Positions 1-6,411 of a stretch of DNA of 14,644 nt are shown piece by piece. Origin of the DNA: an uncultured Christensenella sp. GTDB lineage: Bacteria; Bacillota; Clostridia; Christensenellales; UBA1750. The DNA is taken from contig CAJJNQ010000054.1 of NCBI GenBank assembly GCA_905193155.1, forward strand, positions 1 through 14,644. Reading direction: 5' to 3'. Position numbers and translations under genes: made by a program. Below the pieces are notes generated by a model. That model was not told where the DNA came from, did no database searches, and was given only the letters and a program-made list of their open reading frames with translations. Position 1 is the stretch's first letter. Each line of letters starts with the position of its first letter.

Positions 1-115
1 TGCCGAATAAGCCGAGCGGAACACCGGGATGTTTTGAAAAAACATTTCGGTGCGGAGAAAGGAGAGCGAAGCTCCCTCCGCCCACCGAAGGCCGCGAAGC
101 GGCTGTCCGTGCGCT
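1..115 (-). repeat. Palindromic mosaic repeat, array 1 (partial, window edge)
   Basis: This gene-free stretch is an inverted, slightly diverged copy of sequence at about 4070-4200. It contains the CGGCTTATTCGGCA module in reverse (1-20) and a two-tier hairpin: outer CACCG 22-26 with CGGTG 48-52, inner ATGTTTT 29-35 with AAAACAT 39-45. It then has the GAGCGAAGCTC palindrome and a GCCGC/GCGGC stem near 92-105. Its left end is outside the window. No ORF with a ribosome binding site is present, so it is read as an intergenic repeat and not an insertion sequence. Confidence 0.8.
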
Positions 116-128
116 TCCATTTTCCACG

Positions 129-159
129 AAAAACAGCCGTCCCGGCAGGGACGGCTGTT
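129..159 (-). terminator. Rho-independent terminator of the HAD-GH32-Nif3 operon
   Basis: A perfect 12-bp stem (AACAGCCGTCCC 132-143 with GGGACGGCTGTT 148-159, loop 144-147) is followed on the minus strand by TTTTT (129-133). It lies 24 bases downstream of the Nif3-like stop codon. Confidence 0.9.
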
Positions 160-182
160 TGCATATGGTTTGCAGTTCGTTT

Positions 183-965
183 TTACTTAAGGTAGCTGTA
201 AACCTCGCCCACCTCAAAGTAACGGCACTCGATGTCGGGGTGCTGCTCGGCGATTTCCTCCGCCAGCACCTCCATGCCGCCGCGCTCGCTGCCGACGTGG
301 CCGCAGACCAGCAGCGCCTTGTGGAAGCCGAGCTGATGCGCGTCGCGGATGTATTCGCCGATGCGCCATTCGCTCGTCTCGCCGACCACCAGCACCTGGC
401 AGTCATCTTTTTGCAGCTGCTTCATGTGGTTTTCCTCGCCGAACGCGCCGATCATCAGGTATACGCCGCCCATCGGGGTGTCCAGGTCGCCCGCCATGCG
501 CACGCGCGCAAGGCCCCACTTCTTCTCCAGCTCCGCGGCGATCTCCCGCGCGGTCTTTTTCTGATGCAGATGTACCGCGAACTCGTTGTCGTAGTCGCAG
601 TCCCATTGGAGCTTTTTCAGCTCGCCCGCGATGATGCCGTCGGGGCGGCCGGCGTGCATGTGGTCGTGCAGGCGGTAAACCGTCATGCCGGTGCCGTCCA
701 GCAGCGCCTTTTTGGCCTGCATGACGGGGTTGTTGGGGATGTTGCCGTCGTAGTCGCGGTGGTCGTAATAGGTCGGCTCGTGCGTGATGAGCAGATCCGC
801 GCCCCAGTCCGCCGCCGCGCGGATGATTTCGGGCGTTGCGATGAAGCAGGTCGCCAGCTTCTTGACCTCACGCTCGGCGCTGCCCGCCTTGAGCGTATCC
901 ACGGTGTCCCTGCAGGGCATTTTTGCCTTGGCGAATTGTTCTGCCATGATCTCTTTTGCCCTCAT
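183..965 (-). CDS. Nif3-like dinuclear metal-center protein
   Basis: The 260-aa product matches the Nif3/YbgI (COG0327) family, hexameric proteins with a two-metal site whose true substrate is unsettled (GTP cyclohydrolase I type 2 is a frequent misannotation). Visible metal-site motifs are ITHEP (residues 60-64), HDHMHAG (100-106) and GHVGSE (222-227), in the family order. There is no signal peptide, so it should be cytoplasmic. The start at 965 is chosen because AAGGGG lies about 8 bases upstream and upstream in-frame codons run into the GH32 gene. It is the last gene of a three-gene leftward operon, 47 bases after the GH32 stop, and is followed by a strong terminator. Family assignment is fairly sure; why it sits with a fructosidase is unknown, and a role in metabolite repair is only a guess. 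Confidence 0.8.
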   Translation of the reverse strand: MRAKEIMAEQFAKAKMPCRDTVDTLKAGSAEREVKKLATCFIATPEIIRAAADWGADLLITHEPTYYDHRDYDGNIPNNPVMQAKKALLDGTGMTVYRLHDHMHAGRPDGIIAGELKKLQWDCDYDNEFAVHLHQKKTAREIAAELEKKWGLARVRMAGDLDTPMGGVYLMIGAFGEENHMKQLQKDDCQVLVVGETSEWRIGEYIRDAHQLGFHKALLVCGHVGSERGGMEVLAEEIAEQHPDIECRYFEVGEVYSYLK

Positions 966-1012
966 GAAGATGCCCCTTTTCTGGTTTTTATTTGATAGGA
1001 TGTTTGCTGTTT

Positions 1013-2374
1013 TCAGCCGTTCTGCCCGTCCGCATAGCCGCTGCCCATCTCCCAGACCTGCAAACGGTTCACGCGCACGCCGCCCTCGGCGTACAGGCGC
1101 AGGCCGTCGCTGTCCTCGCGGGAGGGGTAGACGCGGGTGGTGAGGGTTTCGCGGTCGTTGACGAAGATCTCCAGGGCGGAGCCGTCGAGGAACACGCGCA
1201 GCTTGGTCGTGCCGCGGCCCTGCACATAGCCGCCCACGCGCTGCGCCGCGCCGCCGCACTTGCCCGCCTCGACATAGATCGCATCCGCCACGCCGTCGTA
1301 GATCACGACCGCCTTTTCCTCGCCGCGCTCGCTCTTGTTCAGCTCCAGATACAGCGTGCCCTGGCTGCCCGCCTCAAACTCCATCGCGATTTCGCAATGG
1401 CGGCTGTGCAGTCCCTTGAGCGCGTTTTCGCCCGAATGAAGGGTGAAATCCTTCTTTGCCAGCAGGCGCTCGGCGTGCAGGCGGGCGATCTCCGCCACGG
1501 GGCGCGCGCCGACGCAGCCGTCGCCGTACTGCACGATCTCGCGCGGAATGCTCATCATGCCCTGCCAGCCCGCGCTCTCGCGGCCGGGGACGGTCTCGCG
1601 CATCCAGCCGATGTTGACGATGCGGCCGTCGGGCAGGGTCACGGTGTTGGGGGCATAGAAGCTGTTGCCCAGGTCAAACGGGCGCAGGGGACCCGCGTCC
1701 AGCTTGTGGTCGTGGTATTTGCCGTCCATGGCGAATACGTTCTGCGCTTTCATCAGCGACACGAGCAGCGTCGCGCTGCCATCCGGGAAGCGGATGAAGT
1801 TCGGGCATTCCCACATGTCCTCTTCCGGGTCGTTTCCGCTGCACAACTCGCCCACGCGCTCCCAGTGCTTCAGATCCTCGCTGCGGTAGACGAAGGCGAA
1901 GCCGCGCTTGCTCTTTTCGCCGCTGCCGACGGCGATATAGGTCATGCCGTCCTCGCTCCAGGCGAAGGGATCGCGGAAGCCGTTGAGCTCCTCGCCCTCC
2001 TGACGGACGATGACGGGGTTGTGCTCATATTTTTCAAAATGGCTCGCGTCCGCGTTGCCGACGGCGAGGCACTGCGTCTCGGGCTTTACGCCGGTGTAGA
2101 GGATATGCGGCAGGCCGTCCTTCATCACGCAGCAGCCGGAGAACACGCCGTCCTTATCATAGGGCTGATCGGGATGCAGCGCGCAGGGCAGGTGCGTCCA
2201 GCGCACCAGATCCTCCGCCACGGCATGCCCCCAGGTCATGTTGCCCCAGACCGCGCCAAAGGGGTTGTATTGATAGAAAAGGTGCAGCTTGCCGTCGATC
2301 ACGACGGGGCCGTTGGGGTCGTTCATCCAGTTCTTTTCCGGCTGAAAATGGTATCTTGCGCGAAGTTCATCCAT
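1013..2374 (-). CDS. Glycoside hydrolase family 32 (beta-fructofuranosidase / sucrose-6-phosphate hydrolase)
   Basis: The 453-aa enzyme should cleave terminal beta-fructosyl bonds of sucrose, sucrose-6-phosphate or short fructans. The N-terminal five-bladed propeller shows the GH32 signatures: WMNDPNG (residues 16-22, Asp19 the nucleophile), VFSG (77-80), FRDP (133-136, transition-state stabiliser) and WECP (188-191, Glu189 the acid/base). The C-terminal beta-sandwich is recognisable from about 370 on (FLDGSALEIFVND). No signal peptide is seen, so it acts in the cytoplasm on imported sugar. The start at 2374 has AGGAGG seven bases upstream; an in-frame ATG at 2404 lacks this. The start overlaps the end of the preceding HAD gene by 8 bases, implying translational coupling. 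No sugar transporter or LacI-type regulator lies in the window, so the exact substrate cannot be fixed. Confidence 0.93.
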   Translation of the reverse strand: MDELRARYHFQPEKNWMNDPNGPVVIDGKLHLFYQYNPFGAVWGNMTWGHAVAEDLVRWTHLPCALHPDQPYDKDGVFSGCCVMKDGLPHILYTGVKPETQCLAVGNADASHFEKYEHNPVIVRQEGEELNGFRDPFAWSEDGMTYIAVGSGEKSKRGFAFVYRSEDLKHWERVGELCSGNDPEEDMWECPNFIRFPDGSATLLVSLMKAQNVFAMDGKYHDHKLDAGPLRPFDLGNSFYAPNTVTLPDGRIVNIGWMRETVPGRESAGWQGMMSIPREIVQYGDGCVGARPVAEIARLHAERLLAKKDFTLHSGENALKGLHSRHCEIAMEFEAGSQGTLYLELNKSERGEEKAVVIYDGVADAIYVEAGKCGGAAQRVGGYVQGRGTTKLRVFLDGSALEIFVNDRETLTTRVYPSREDSDGLRLYAEGGVRVNRLQVWEMGSGYADGQNG

Positions 2375-3116
2375 GGTTCTTCCTCCTGTGATGTAGGCGA
2401 TCATCTTTGTTTTCTGTTTCTTGCGGCGCGTAACGCAGCAGATCGTGCAGCTGCGTCACTTCGGCTTTGAGATAGGGATTTTCGTACCCTTCCGGCCAAT
2501 CCATGCGGCGGGGATTATACCAGACGCCGTCCACCCGCGCGTTTTTCGCGGCAGCCAAATCGGAGGTGAGCGAATCGCCCACGATCACGGCCTGACGCCT
2601 GTCCGTGCAGCCCAGCTTTTCCAGCGCGCGCAGCACGATGCGGGGGTCGGGCTTGGAAACGCCCTCGTCCTCCGAGATCACCAGTGCATCCACATAGCGG
2701 GAAAGCCCGGAATAGGCCATTCTTCGTTTCTGCACGAAGGAGATGCCGTTGGTCAGCACGGCGATGCGGGCTTTTTTGTGCAGGTTTTGCAGCAGCGACA
2801 GCGCCTGCGGGAACAGATAGCAGCCCTCCGCCAGCCCTTCCGCAAAGGAATCCGCCATGGCCTGCGCATCCGCTTTCAGGCCGGTTTGCGCTGCGAATTC
2901 CTCAAAGCGCTGCACGCGCAGCCGCTCCTGCGTCACCAGCCCGCGCTCCAGCTTTCGCCAGAGGGCTTCGTTGATCTCATGATACAATTTATCGTGTTCC
3001 GCCGCTTCGGGCACGCCGCACCGCTCGCAGGCACGCGCAAAGGCCGCCTTTTCGCACCGCTCAAAATCAAACAGCGTCATGTCCGCGTCGATGAGCCAAA
3101 AGCGCTTGTTTTCCAT
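2367..3116 (-). CDS. HAD-family phosphatase, YjjG/YfnB-like (noncanonical pyrimidine nucleotidase type)
   Basis: The 249-aa protein carries all four HAD motifs: DADMT (residues 10-14, Asp10 nucleophile, Asp12 acid/base), LTNG (121-124), the lysine of SKPDP (154-158) and GDSLTSD (180-186). The DAD-TLFDF opening and the length fit the YjjG/YfnB subgroup, which dephosphorylates noncanonical pyrimidine nucleotides and also accepts sugar phosphates. The start at 3116 has GGAGG five bases upstream; an ATG at 3146 falls inside the predicted -10 box and is rejected. It is the first gene of the operon. The last dozen or so residues are basic and unusual because they are encoded by the ribosome binding site region of the GH32 gene, whose ATG overlaps this stop. 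With GH32 next door, a hexose-phosphate substrate is possible, but this is inference. Confidence 0.88.
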   Translation of the reverse strand: MENKRFWLIDADMTLFDFERCEKAAFARACERCGVPEAAEHDKLYHEINEALWRKLERGLVTQERLRVQRFEEFAAQTGLKADAQAMADSFAEGLAEGCYLFPQALSLLQNLHKKARIAVLTNGISFVQKRRMAYSGLSRYVDALVISEDEGVSKPDPRIVLRALEKLGCTDRRQAVIVGDSLTSDLAAAKNARVDGVWYNPRRMDWPEGYENPYLKAEVTQLHDLLRYAPQETENKDDRLHHRRKNHG

Positions 3117-3144
3117 CGCTTCCTCCCGATTTGTTGCTGCCTTC

Positions 3145-3173
3145 ATTATATCATGGCCAAAGGGAAAGAAACA
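3145..3173 (-). promoter_or_regulatory. Promoter of the HAD-GH32-Nif3 operon (extended -10)
   Basis: On the minus strand a perfect TATAAT (3145-3150) is preceded by TGA, giving an extended -10 (TGnTATAAT). The -35 region 17 bases upstream (TGTTTC, 3168-3173) is weak, as is usual for extended -10 promoters. The predicted transcript start is only about 22 bases before the HAD start codon. The promoter is divergent from the one at 3246-3274. Confidence 0.65.
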
Positions 3174-3245
3174 GCCAAAGGTTCATGGGTCAAATGTTTA
3201 TTTTCCGTCTCTTAACATACATGAAAAATTTTTGTACAGAAGCTG

Positions 3246-3274
3246 TTGCATTTTTTTAGAGAATCGTATATAAT
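3246..3274 (+). promoter_or_regulatory. Strong promoter for the structured RNA and zinc-ribbon gene
   Basis: TTGCAT (3246-3251), a 17-base spacer and a perfect TATAAT (3269-3274), inside an AT-rich island that stands out from the GC-rich surroundings. The expected transcript start is A3281, exactly where the structured RNA begins. Confidence 0.85.
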
Positions 3275-3280
3275 ATTCCT

Positions 3281-3530
3281 AGTTGCTTGATCCGAGGCAA
3301 GGTCTGTGGTTGAAAGTCGATGCCAGACGCGGGCAAAGCGATCCACATAAACCGGTAAAATTGCCGGCGAACATGGCGCGTTCTAGACGTAAGTCCAACC
3401 GGAACAATCATCCGAGAGAAGCAGTAGTGGGGACGGCAGAAACCGTTAGGAGCGAACCTTCCAGTTGGCGAGTGTGGGGGCAAAAACCAGGTCAGCTTAC
3501 CAGGGAAAAACAGGTAACATACAATCTATC
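3281..3530 (+). ncRNA. Structured RNA / long 5' leader, candidate raiA-motif RNA
   Basis: About 250 nt between a strong promoter and the zinc-ribbon gene fold into many helices: TTGCTT 3283-3288 with AGGCAA 3295-3300; GTCTG 3302-3306 with CAGAC 3324-3328; a junction-closing TCCACA 3342-3347 with TGTGGG 3473-3478; CCGGTA 3352-3357 with TGCCGG 3362-3367; GAAC 3369-3372 with GTTC 3380-3383; CCAAC+GGAA 3395-3404 with TTCC+GTTGG 3459-3468; ACGG 3433-3436 with CCGT 3443-3446; TTACC 3498-3502 with GGTAA 3512-3516. TGTGG at 3305-3309 could compete for CCACA 3343-3347. No coding potential with a ribosome binding site is seen, and no terminator separates it from the gene, so it is cotranscribed. Size, multi-branch shape and clostridial context resemble the raiA-motif (SarcRNA) class, but I cannot match the consensus from memory with certainty. 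A riboswitch is the main alternative. Confidence 0.55.
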
Positions 3531-3546
3531 GGAGGGATACCTTACC

Positions 3547-3843
3547 ATGTACGAAGACAAGACTTTGATTTGCAGAGACTGCGGCGCCGAGTTCGTTTTC
3601 ACCGCGGGTGAACAGGCTTTCTACGCCGAAAAGGGCTTCCAGAACGAGCCTTCCCGCTGCAAGGCGTGCCGCGATGCTCGCAAGGCCAACGGTGGCGCTC
3701 GCCGCGACGATTCCCGTCCCCGTGAGATGTACGACGCGATCTGCGCGGAGTGCGGCAAACCCACCAAGATCCCCTTCCTCCCCAAGAATGACCGTCCGGT
3801 TTACTGCAGCGAGTGCTACCAGGCTCGCAAGGAAAGAGGTTAA
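3547..3843 (+). CDS. Double zinc-ribbon protein (zf-trcl plus CxxC-x17-CxxC domain)
   Basis: This 98-aa protein has two zinc-binding modules. The first (residues 6-46) has Cys9/Cys12 and Cys38/Cys41 around the EFVFTAGEQ and FYAEKGF signature of the probable zinc-ribbon (zf-trcl) family. The second (62-95) has Cys66/Cys69 and Cys87/Cys90 with exactly 17 residues between the two pairs, the CxxC-x17-CxxC arrangement. A basic, disordered, Arg-rich linker (44-60) joins them. GGAGG lies 11 bases before the ATG. Codon use is richer in GCT/CGT/CGC than in neighbours, which suggests high expression and agrees with the strong promoter. The function of the family is not established; the basic linker and ribbons would suit nucleic acid or ribosome binding (inference). 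It is cotranscribed with the structured leader. Confidence 0.9.
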   Translation: MYEDKTLICRDCGAEFVFTAGEQAFYAEKGFQNEPSRCKACRDARKANGGARRDDSRPREMYDAICAECGKPTKIPFLPKNDRPVYCSECYQARKERG

Positions 3844-3880
3844 TCCCTACCGTTAGCCCCTCGGAAAACAGAAACCAAAA

Positions 3881-3911
3881 CGCTCATCGCAAACGCGATG
3901 AGCGTTTTTTT
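3881..3911 (+). terminator. Rho-independent terminator of the zinc-ribbon unit
   Basis: Perfect 10-bp stem CGCTCATCGC (3881-3890) with GCGATGAGCG (3895-3904), AAAC loop, then seven T residues (3905-3911). It lies 37 bases after the stop codon. Confidence 0.95.
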
Positions 3912-3951
3912 CGGCTTTTTGGGGGCAAGGTTTTCCGAGTTTTCCCTGCAA

Positions 3952-4260
3952 GGCAACCCCTCAGTCTGCCACGGCAGACAGCTCCCCTTGCACAGGGGAG
4001 CCATGGGCTCACGCTGCCCGCCAGGAGTTGATCGGCTCGTTTTCGGCCTTATAGGGCGACGGTGTTTCGGTGGGCGGGGGGAGCGAAGCTCTCCCCTTTC
4101 TTCGCACCGAAATGTTTTTTCAAAACATTCCGGTGTTCCGCTCGGCTTATTCGGCAAGCCGAAACGCTCGAGCTCCAGCCGCTTCGCGGCCTTCGGTGGG
4201 CGGGGGGAGCGAAGCTCCCCCCTGCACCCCCCTCTCCCGCCCCCGGGATGCGCGGCGAGG
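3952..4260 (+). repeat. Palindromic mosaic repeat, array 2
   Basis: This gene-free interval between two terminators is made of several repeat modules. Module alpha (3952-4002) has the form GGCAACCCCTCAG, then GTCTGC/GCAGAC and GCTCCCCT/AGGGGAGC hairpins. Module beta (4105-4135) is a CACCG/CGGTG hairpin with inner AATGTTTT/AAAACATT. Module gamma (4141-4200) has CGGCTT/AAGCCG and GCCGC/GCGGC hairpins, followed by a G-run, the GAGCGAAGCTC palindrome and a C-rich tail to about 4250. The gamma part recurs inverted at 14510-14620 and at 1-112. No transposase or credible ORF is present; the open frames seen here are antisense or by-products of the high GC content. Confidence 0.85.
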
Positions 4261-4301
4261 GTACTGCGGACAAGCGGGGGGAAGAGTGCCGCAGGACGGC
4301 A

Positions 4302-4342
4302 AAAAAGAGGAATGCGAGGGGTTTCCCGGCATTCCTCTTTTT
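4302..4342 (-). terminator. Bidirectional-looking terminator of the E2-like gene
   Basis: A 14-bp stem (4302-4315 with 4329-4342) ends in A-tracts on one side and T-tracts on the other, so it could stop transcription in both directions. On the minus strand it follows the E2-like stop codon by about a dozen bases. Confidence 0.85.
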
Positions 4343-4353
4343 GTATGCGGTTG

Positions 4354-5697
4354 TCAGATCAGCAGATCGAACAGGTTTTCCAGATGCACGGCGGTCTGGC
4401 GGAGCAGGCGGGCGGCGGCGTCAAAGGGCACGTCGTTCTCGTCGAAGGCGAGGGTGAGGTTCAGCACGGTGCAGCTCGTCAGCGCGCCGTCCTGCACGGT
4501 GAAGGTCTCGTGCGCATCGGGGACGAGGAAGCGCAGGCCGCGCACCGAGCGCGAGGCGGCGATAACGCCCAGGCCCGACAGATCGTCCACATTGGGCAGC
4601 GCGGCGCAGGCGCTCAGGGCGCGCAGACCACCGTCCGCCACGGGATCGAGCAGCGCGGCGTCGTCCGTGTGCATGGCGGCAAAGCGCACCAGCGCGGGCA
4701 GCGTTGCGGCCGTGCGGCTCAGCAGCTCGCCGCAGACCGTCAGATCGACCTCGGCGGTCAGGCTGGCGGGGCGGGGAGAGGCGGCGGGCGCAGCGGATTC
4801 CGCCGGGGTAGGGGCGTTTGCCGCGGGGGCCGCCTCTTCCGTTTCGGCGGATTTCTCGGACACCTCAGCCGGCTCATCGGCGGGGAGTTCCAGCGCTTCG
4901 GCCTCGTCCAGCGCATCGGCGTCCTCCGTGGGGAGCTGGTCGAGCAGCTCTTCCTCACAGGCGGGCAGCCCGCCTGCGGAATCGTCGGCTTTCTCCGTTT
5001 CTTCGGTGCTTTCCTCTTCGGCAGAGGATTCGGCTCCTTCGGTGTTTTCCTCTTCTGCGGAAGATTTGGCTCCTTCGGTGTTTTCCTCTTCTGCGGAAGA
5101 TTCGGCTTCGTCCGCGTCGGGTTCTGCGGGAGTCGCTTCCCCGGCGGGTTCTTCCGCCGGAGTTTCTTCCGCCGCTTCGGGCGCCTCCTCTGCGGAGATT
5201 TCCCCGGCAGGGGTTTCCTTTTCCTCTGCTGCGACGGGCGCGGGCTCTTCTTCGACCTCTGCGGCATCTTTTTCGGGTGCTTCCGCTTCGGGTGCGGCGC
5301 TCTCTTCCGTTGCGGCTTTGGCGGATTCCTCCTCGGCGGGGGCATTCTGCGCAGGTTCTTCTTCCCCCTTCACGATTTCGTCGAACTGGGGAACGATCGC
5401 AGGCACGTCGGGGTTCAAAAACTGCATCTGGCCGACCCTGAGCGCGGAATCGGGCGCGGGAGAGGCGAGCATGCCCACGTCCGCGGGGCAGTGCACCAGC
5501 TCGCCCTCGGGCACGAAGATGGCGACCAGCCGCCCGGCGCGCTGGGACTTGACGGTGTAGCTGCCGTCGTCGGTATCAAAGGAGAAGAGCTCGTCGCCCT
5601 CGGCGATCCAGTCTCCGGTCTTTTTGTGCCATTTGGTGATCATGCCGGTCTCGTTCTGTCCGTTCCGGCCGGGCATCTGTATCACTGCCATATTCAT
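4354..5697 (-). CDS. Degenerate E2-like protein: lipoyl-type domain, acidic linker, inactive acyltransferase-like domain
   Basis: The 447-aa product has three parts. Residues 1-80 look like a biotinyl/lipoyl swinging-arm domain (PGRNGQNETGMI, KKTGDWIAEGDEL, RAGRL), but the position that should carry the modified lysine is Asp44 (DTDDGS instead of ETDKA). Residues about 110-300 are a low-complexity Glu/Ala/Pro/Ser linker with three tandem 12-residue repeats. Residues about 305-447 resemble the E2 acyltransferase domain (AEVDLT near its start, NLTLAFDE near the end), but the catalytic HxxxDG motif reads ENDVPF (420-425). No subunit-binding domain is seen. The start at 5697 has GAGGG a few bases upstream; ATGs at 5691 and 5727 are less well placed. 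It is a single-gene unit with consensus promoter and terminator, and no E1 or E3 genes are nearby. A structural or regulatory role is inference; function is unknown. Confidence 0.75.
   Translation of the reverse strand: MNMAVIQMPGRNGQNETGMITKWHKKTGDWIAEGDELFSFDTDDGSYTVKSQRAGRLVAIFVPEGELVHCPADVGMLASPAPDSALRVGQMQFLNPDVPAIVPQFDEIVKGEEEPAQNAPAEEESAKAATEESAAPEAEAPEKDAAEVEEEPAPVAAEEKETPAGEISAEEAPEAAEETPAEEPAGEATPAEPDADEAESSAEEENTEGAKSSAEEENTEGAESSAEEESTEETEKADDSAGGLPACEEELLDQLPTEDADALDEAEALELPADEPAEVSEKSAETEEAAPAANAPTPAESAAPAASPRPASLTAEVDLTVCGELLSRTAATLPALVRFAAMHTDDAALLDPVADGGLRALSACAALPNVDDLSGLGVIAASRSVRGLRFLVPDAHETFTVQDGALTSCTVLNLTLAFDENDVPFDAAARLLRQTAVHLENLFDLLI
5001..5108 (-). repeat. Three tandem 36-bp repeats inside the E2-like gene
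   Basis: Units at 5001-5036, 5037-5072 and 5073-5108 are near-identical and in frame, each encoding a SSAEEENTEGA-type 12-residue unit of the acidic linker. The second and third differ by very few bases, so the expansion is recent. Confidence 0.9.
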
Positions 5698-5750
5698 AAA
5701 TCCCTCACTTTCGTCGCGGCAATGCACGGCATGGATTTTCCATTGGGAAG

Positions 5751-5780
5751 ATTATACCTTTCCGGCGGGCGGGATGTCAA
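5751..5780 (-). promoter_or_regulatory. Consensus promoter of the E2-like gene
   Basis: On the minus strand: perfect TTGACA (5775-5780), 18-base spacer, perfect TATAAT (5751-5756). The predicted start is near 5744, giving a leader of about 47 bases. A double-consensus promoter argues that this degenerate-looking protein is well expressed. Confidence 0.85.
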
Positions 5781-5799
5781 TAAAGGGGCAATTCCTCAG

Positions 5800-6345
5800 G
5801 CGCTGCGCGGCCTGCGAAGGGGAGCCAGGGCGACCCCTCAGTCCGCTGCGGCGGACAGCTCCCCCCTTCGCACCGAAACGCCCCTTCGGGACGTTCCGGT
5901 GTTGCGCATGGCTTTTTTTACGATTCCGCACCGACCCACCTTCGGTGCGCCGGTGTTCCGCTCGGCTTATTCGGCAAGCCGAAACGCTCGAGCTTCAGCC
6001 GCTTCGCGGCCTCCATCAAGCCACACTATGCTCTTTTCTCCAAAACGCACATGCTTCAGGTTCGCTACGCAAACCCTACGGGTACAGGGGAGCCAGGGAA
6101 ACCCCTCAGGCGCTGCGCGCCAGCTCCCCCCTTCGCACCGACCCAGCTCTTTGAGCTGCGCCGGTGTTGCGCATGGCTTATTAAGATAAGAGAGCACACC
6201 GTGCTCTCTTATCTTAAACGCACATGCTTCAGGTTCGCTGCGCGAACCCTACGGGTACAGGGGAGCCGAAGGGCAACCCCTCAGTCTGCCTGCGGCAGCC
6301 AGCTCCCCTTACGCAGGGGAGCCAGGGCAAACCATCGGGCGGCGC
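5800..6345 (+). repeat. Palindromic mosaic repeat, array 3 (largest complete array)
   Basis: About 545 bases without a gene. In order: alpha-like copy (about 5828-5862); beta hairpins at 5871-5901 and 5929-5955; gamma (5961-6011, with CGGCTT/AAGCCG and GCCGC/GCGGC); delta (about 6054-6093, CTTCAGGTTCGCT followed by ACCC/GGGT); a short alpha; beta at 6136-6166; a 17-bp perfect hairpin (6181-6217); delta again (6226-6266, GGTTCGC/GCGAACC); and a full alpha (6272-6323). The beta-hairpin-delta-alpha order recurs at 14284-14468. Open frames across it have no ribosome binding site and are composed of repeat sequence, so they are not called as genes. Confidence 0.88.
6181..6217. repeat. Perfect 17-bp inverted repeat within array 3
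   Basis: Arms 6181-6197 and 6201-6217 are perfectly complementary around a 3-base loop (ACC). The related element at 14329-14365 has sequence changes on both arms, one of them compensatory. It lacks a T-tract on either strand. Confidence 0.9.
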
Positions 6346-6354
6346 TGCTGACGG

Positions 6355-6390
6355 AAAAACGCCCGCGCAGGAGATTGCTGCGCGGGCGTT
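6355..6390 (-). terminator. Rho-independent terminator of lgt-pncB
   Basis: A 12-bp stem (AACGCCCGCGCA 6358-6369 with TGCGCGGGCGTT 6379-6390, 9-base loop) is followed on the minus strand by a run of T (6355-6359). It lies about 20 bases after the pncB stop codon. Confidence 0.88.
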
Positions 6391-6411
6391 GGAAGCGGGA
6401 AATAGGGATCT

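Noticed and set aside
992..2470. Long plus-strand open frame opposite GH32
   Set aside because: It is the antisense shadow of GH32, Ala/His/Val-rich without recognisable motifs, while the minus strand shows all GH32 catalytic motifs.
3283..3546. In-frame upstream extension of the zinc-ribbon protein (186 codons from TTG at 3283)
   Set aside because: The extension would begin two bases after the predicted transcript start, without a ribosome binding site, and covers the structured leader; ATG at 3547 has GGAGG upstream and begins the conserved domain.
5001..5108. 36-bp direct repeats that could suggest a CRISPR array
   Set aside because: The units are contiguous without spacers, in frame, and encode an acidic linker.
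3898..6189. A 763-codon plus-strand open frame (Gly/Phe/Arg-rich)
   Set aside because: It runs antisense to the E2-like gene and through two repeat arrays, has no ribosome binding site, and its composition is what antisense of Glu/Ala-rich GC-rich coding gives.
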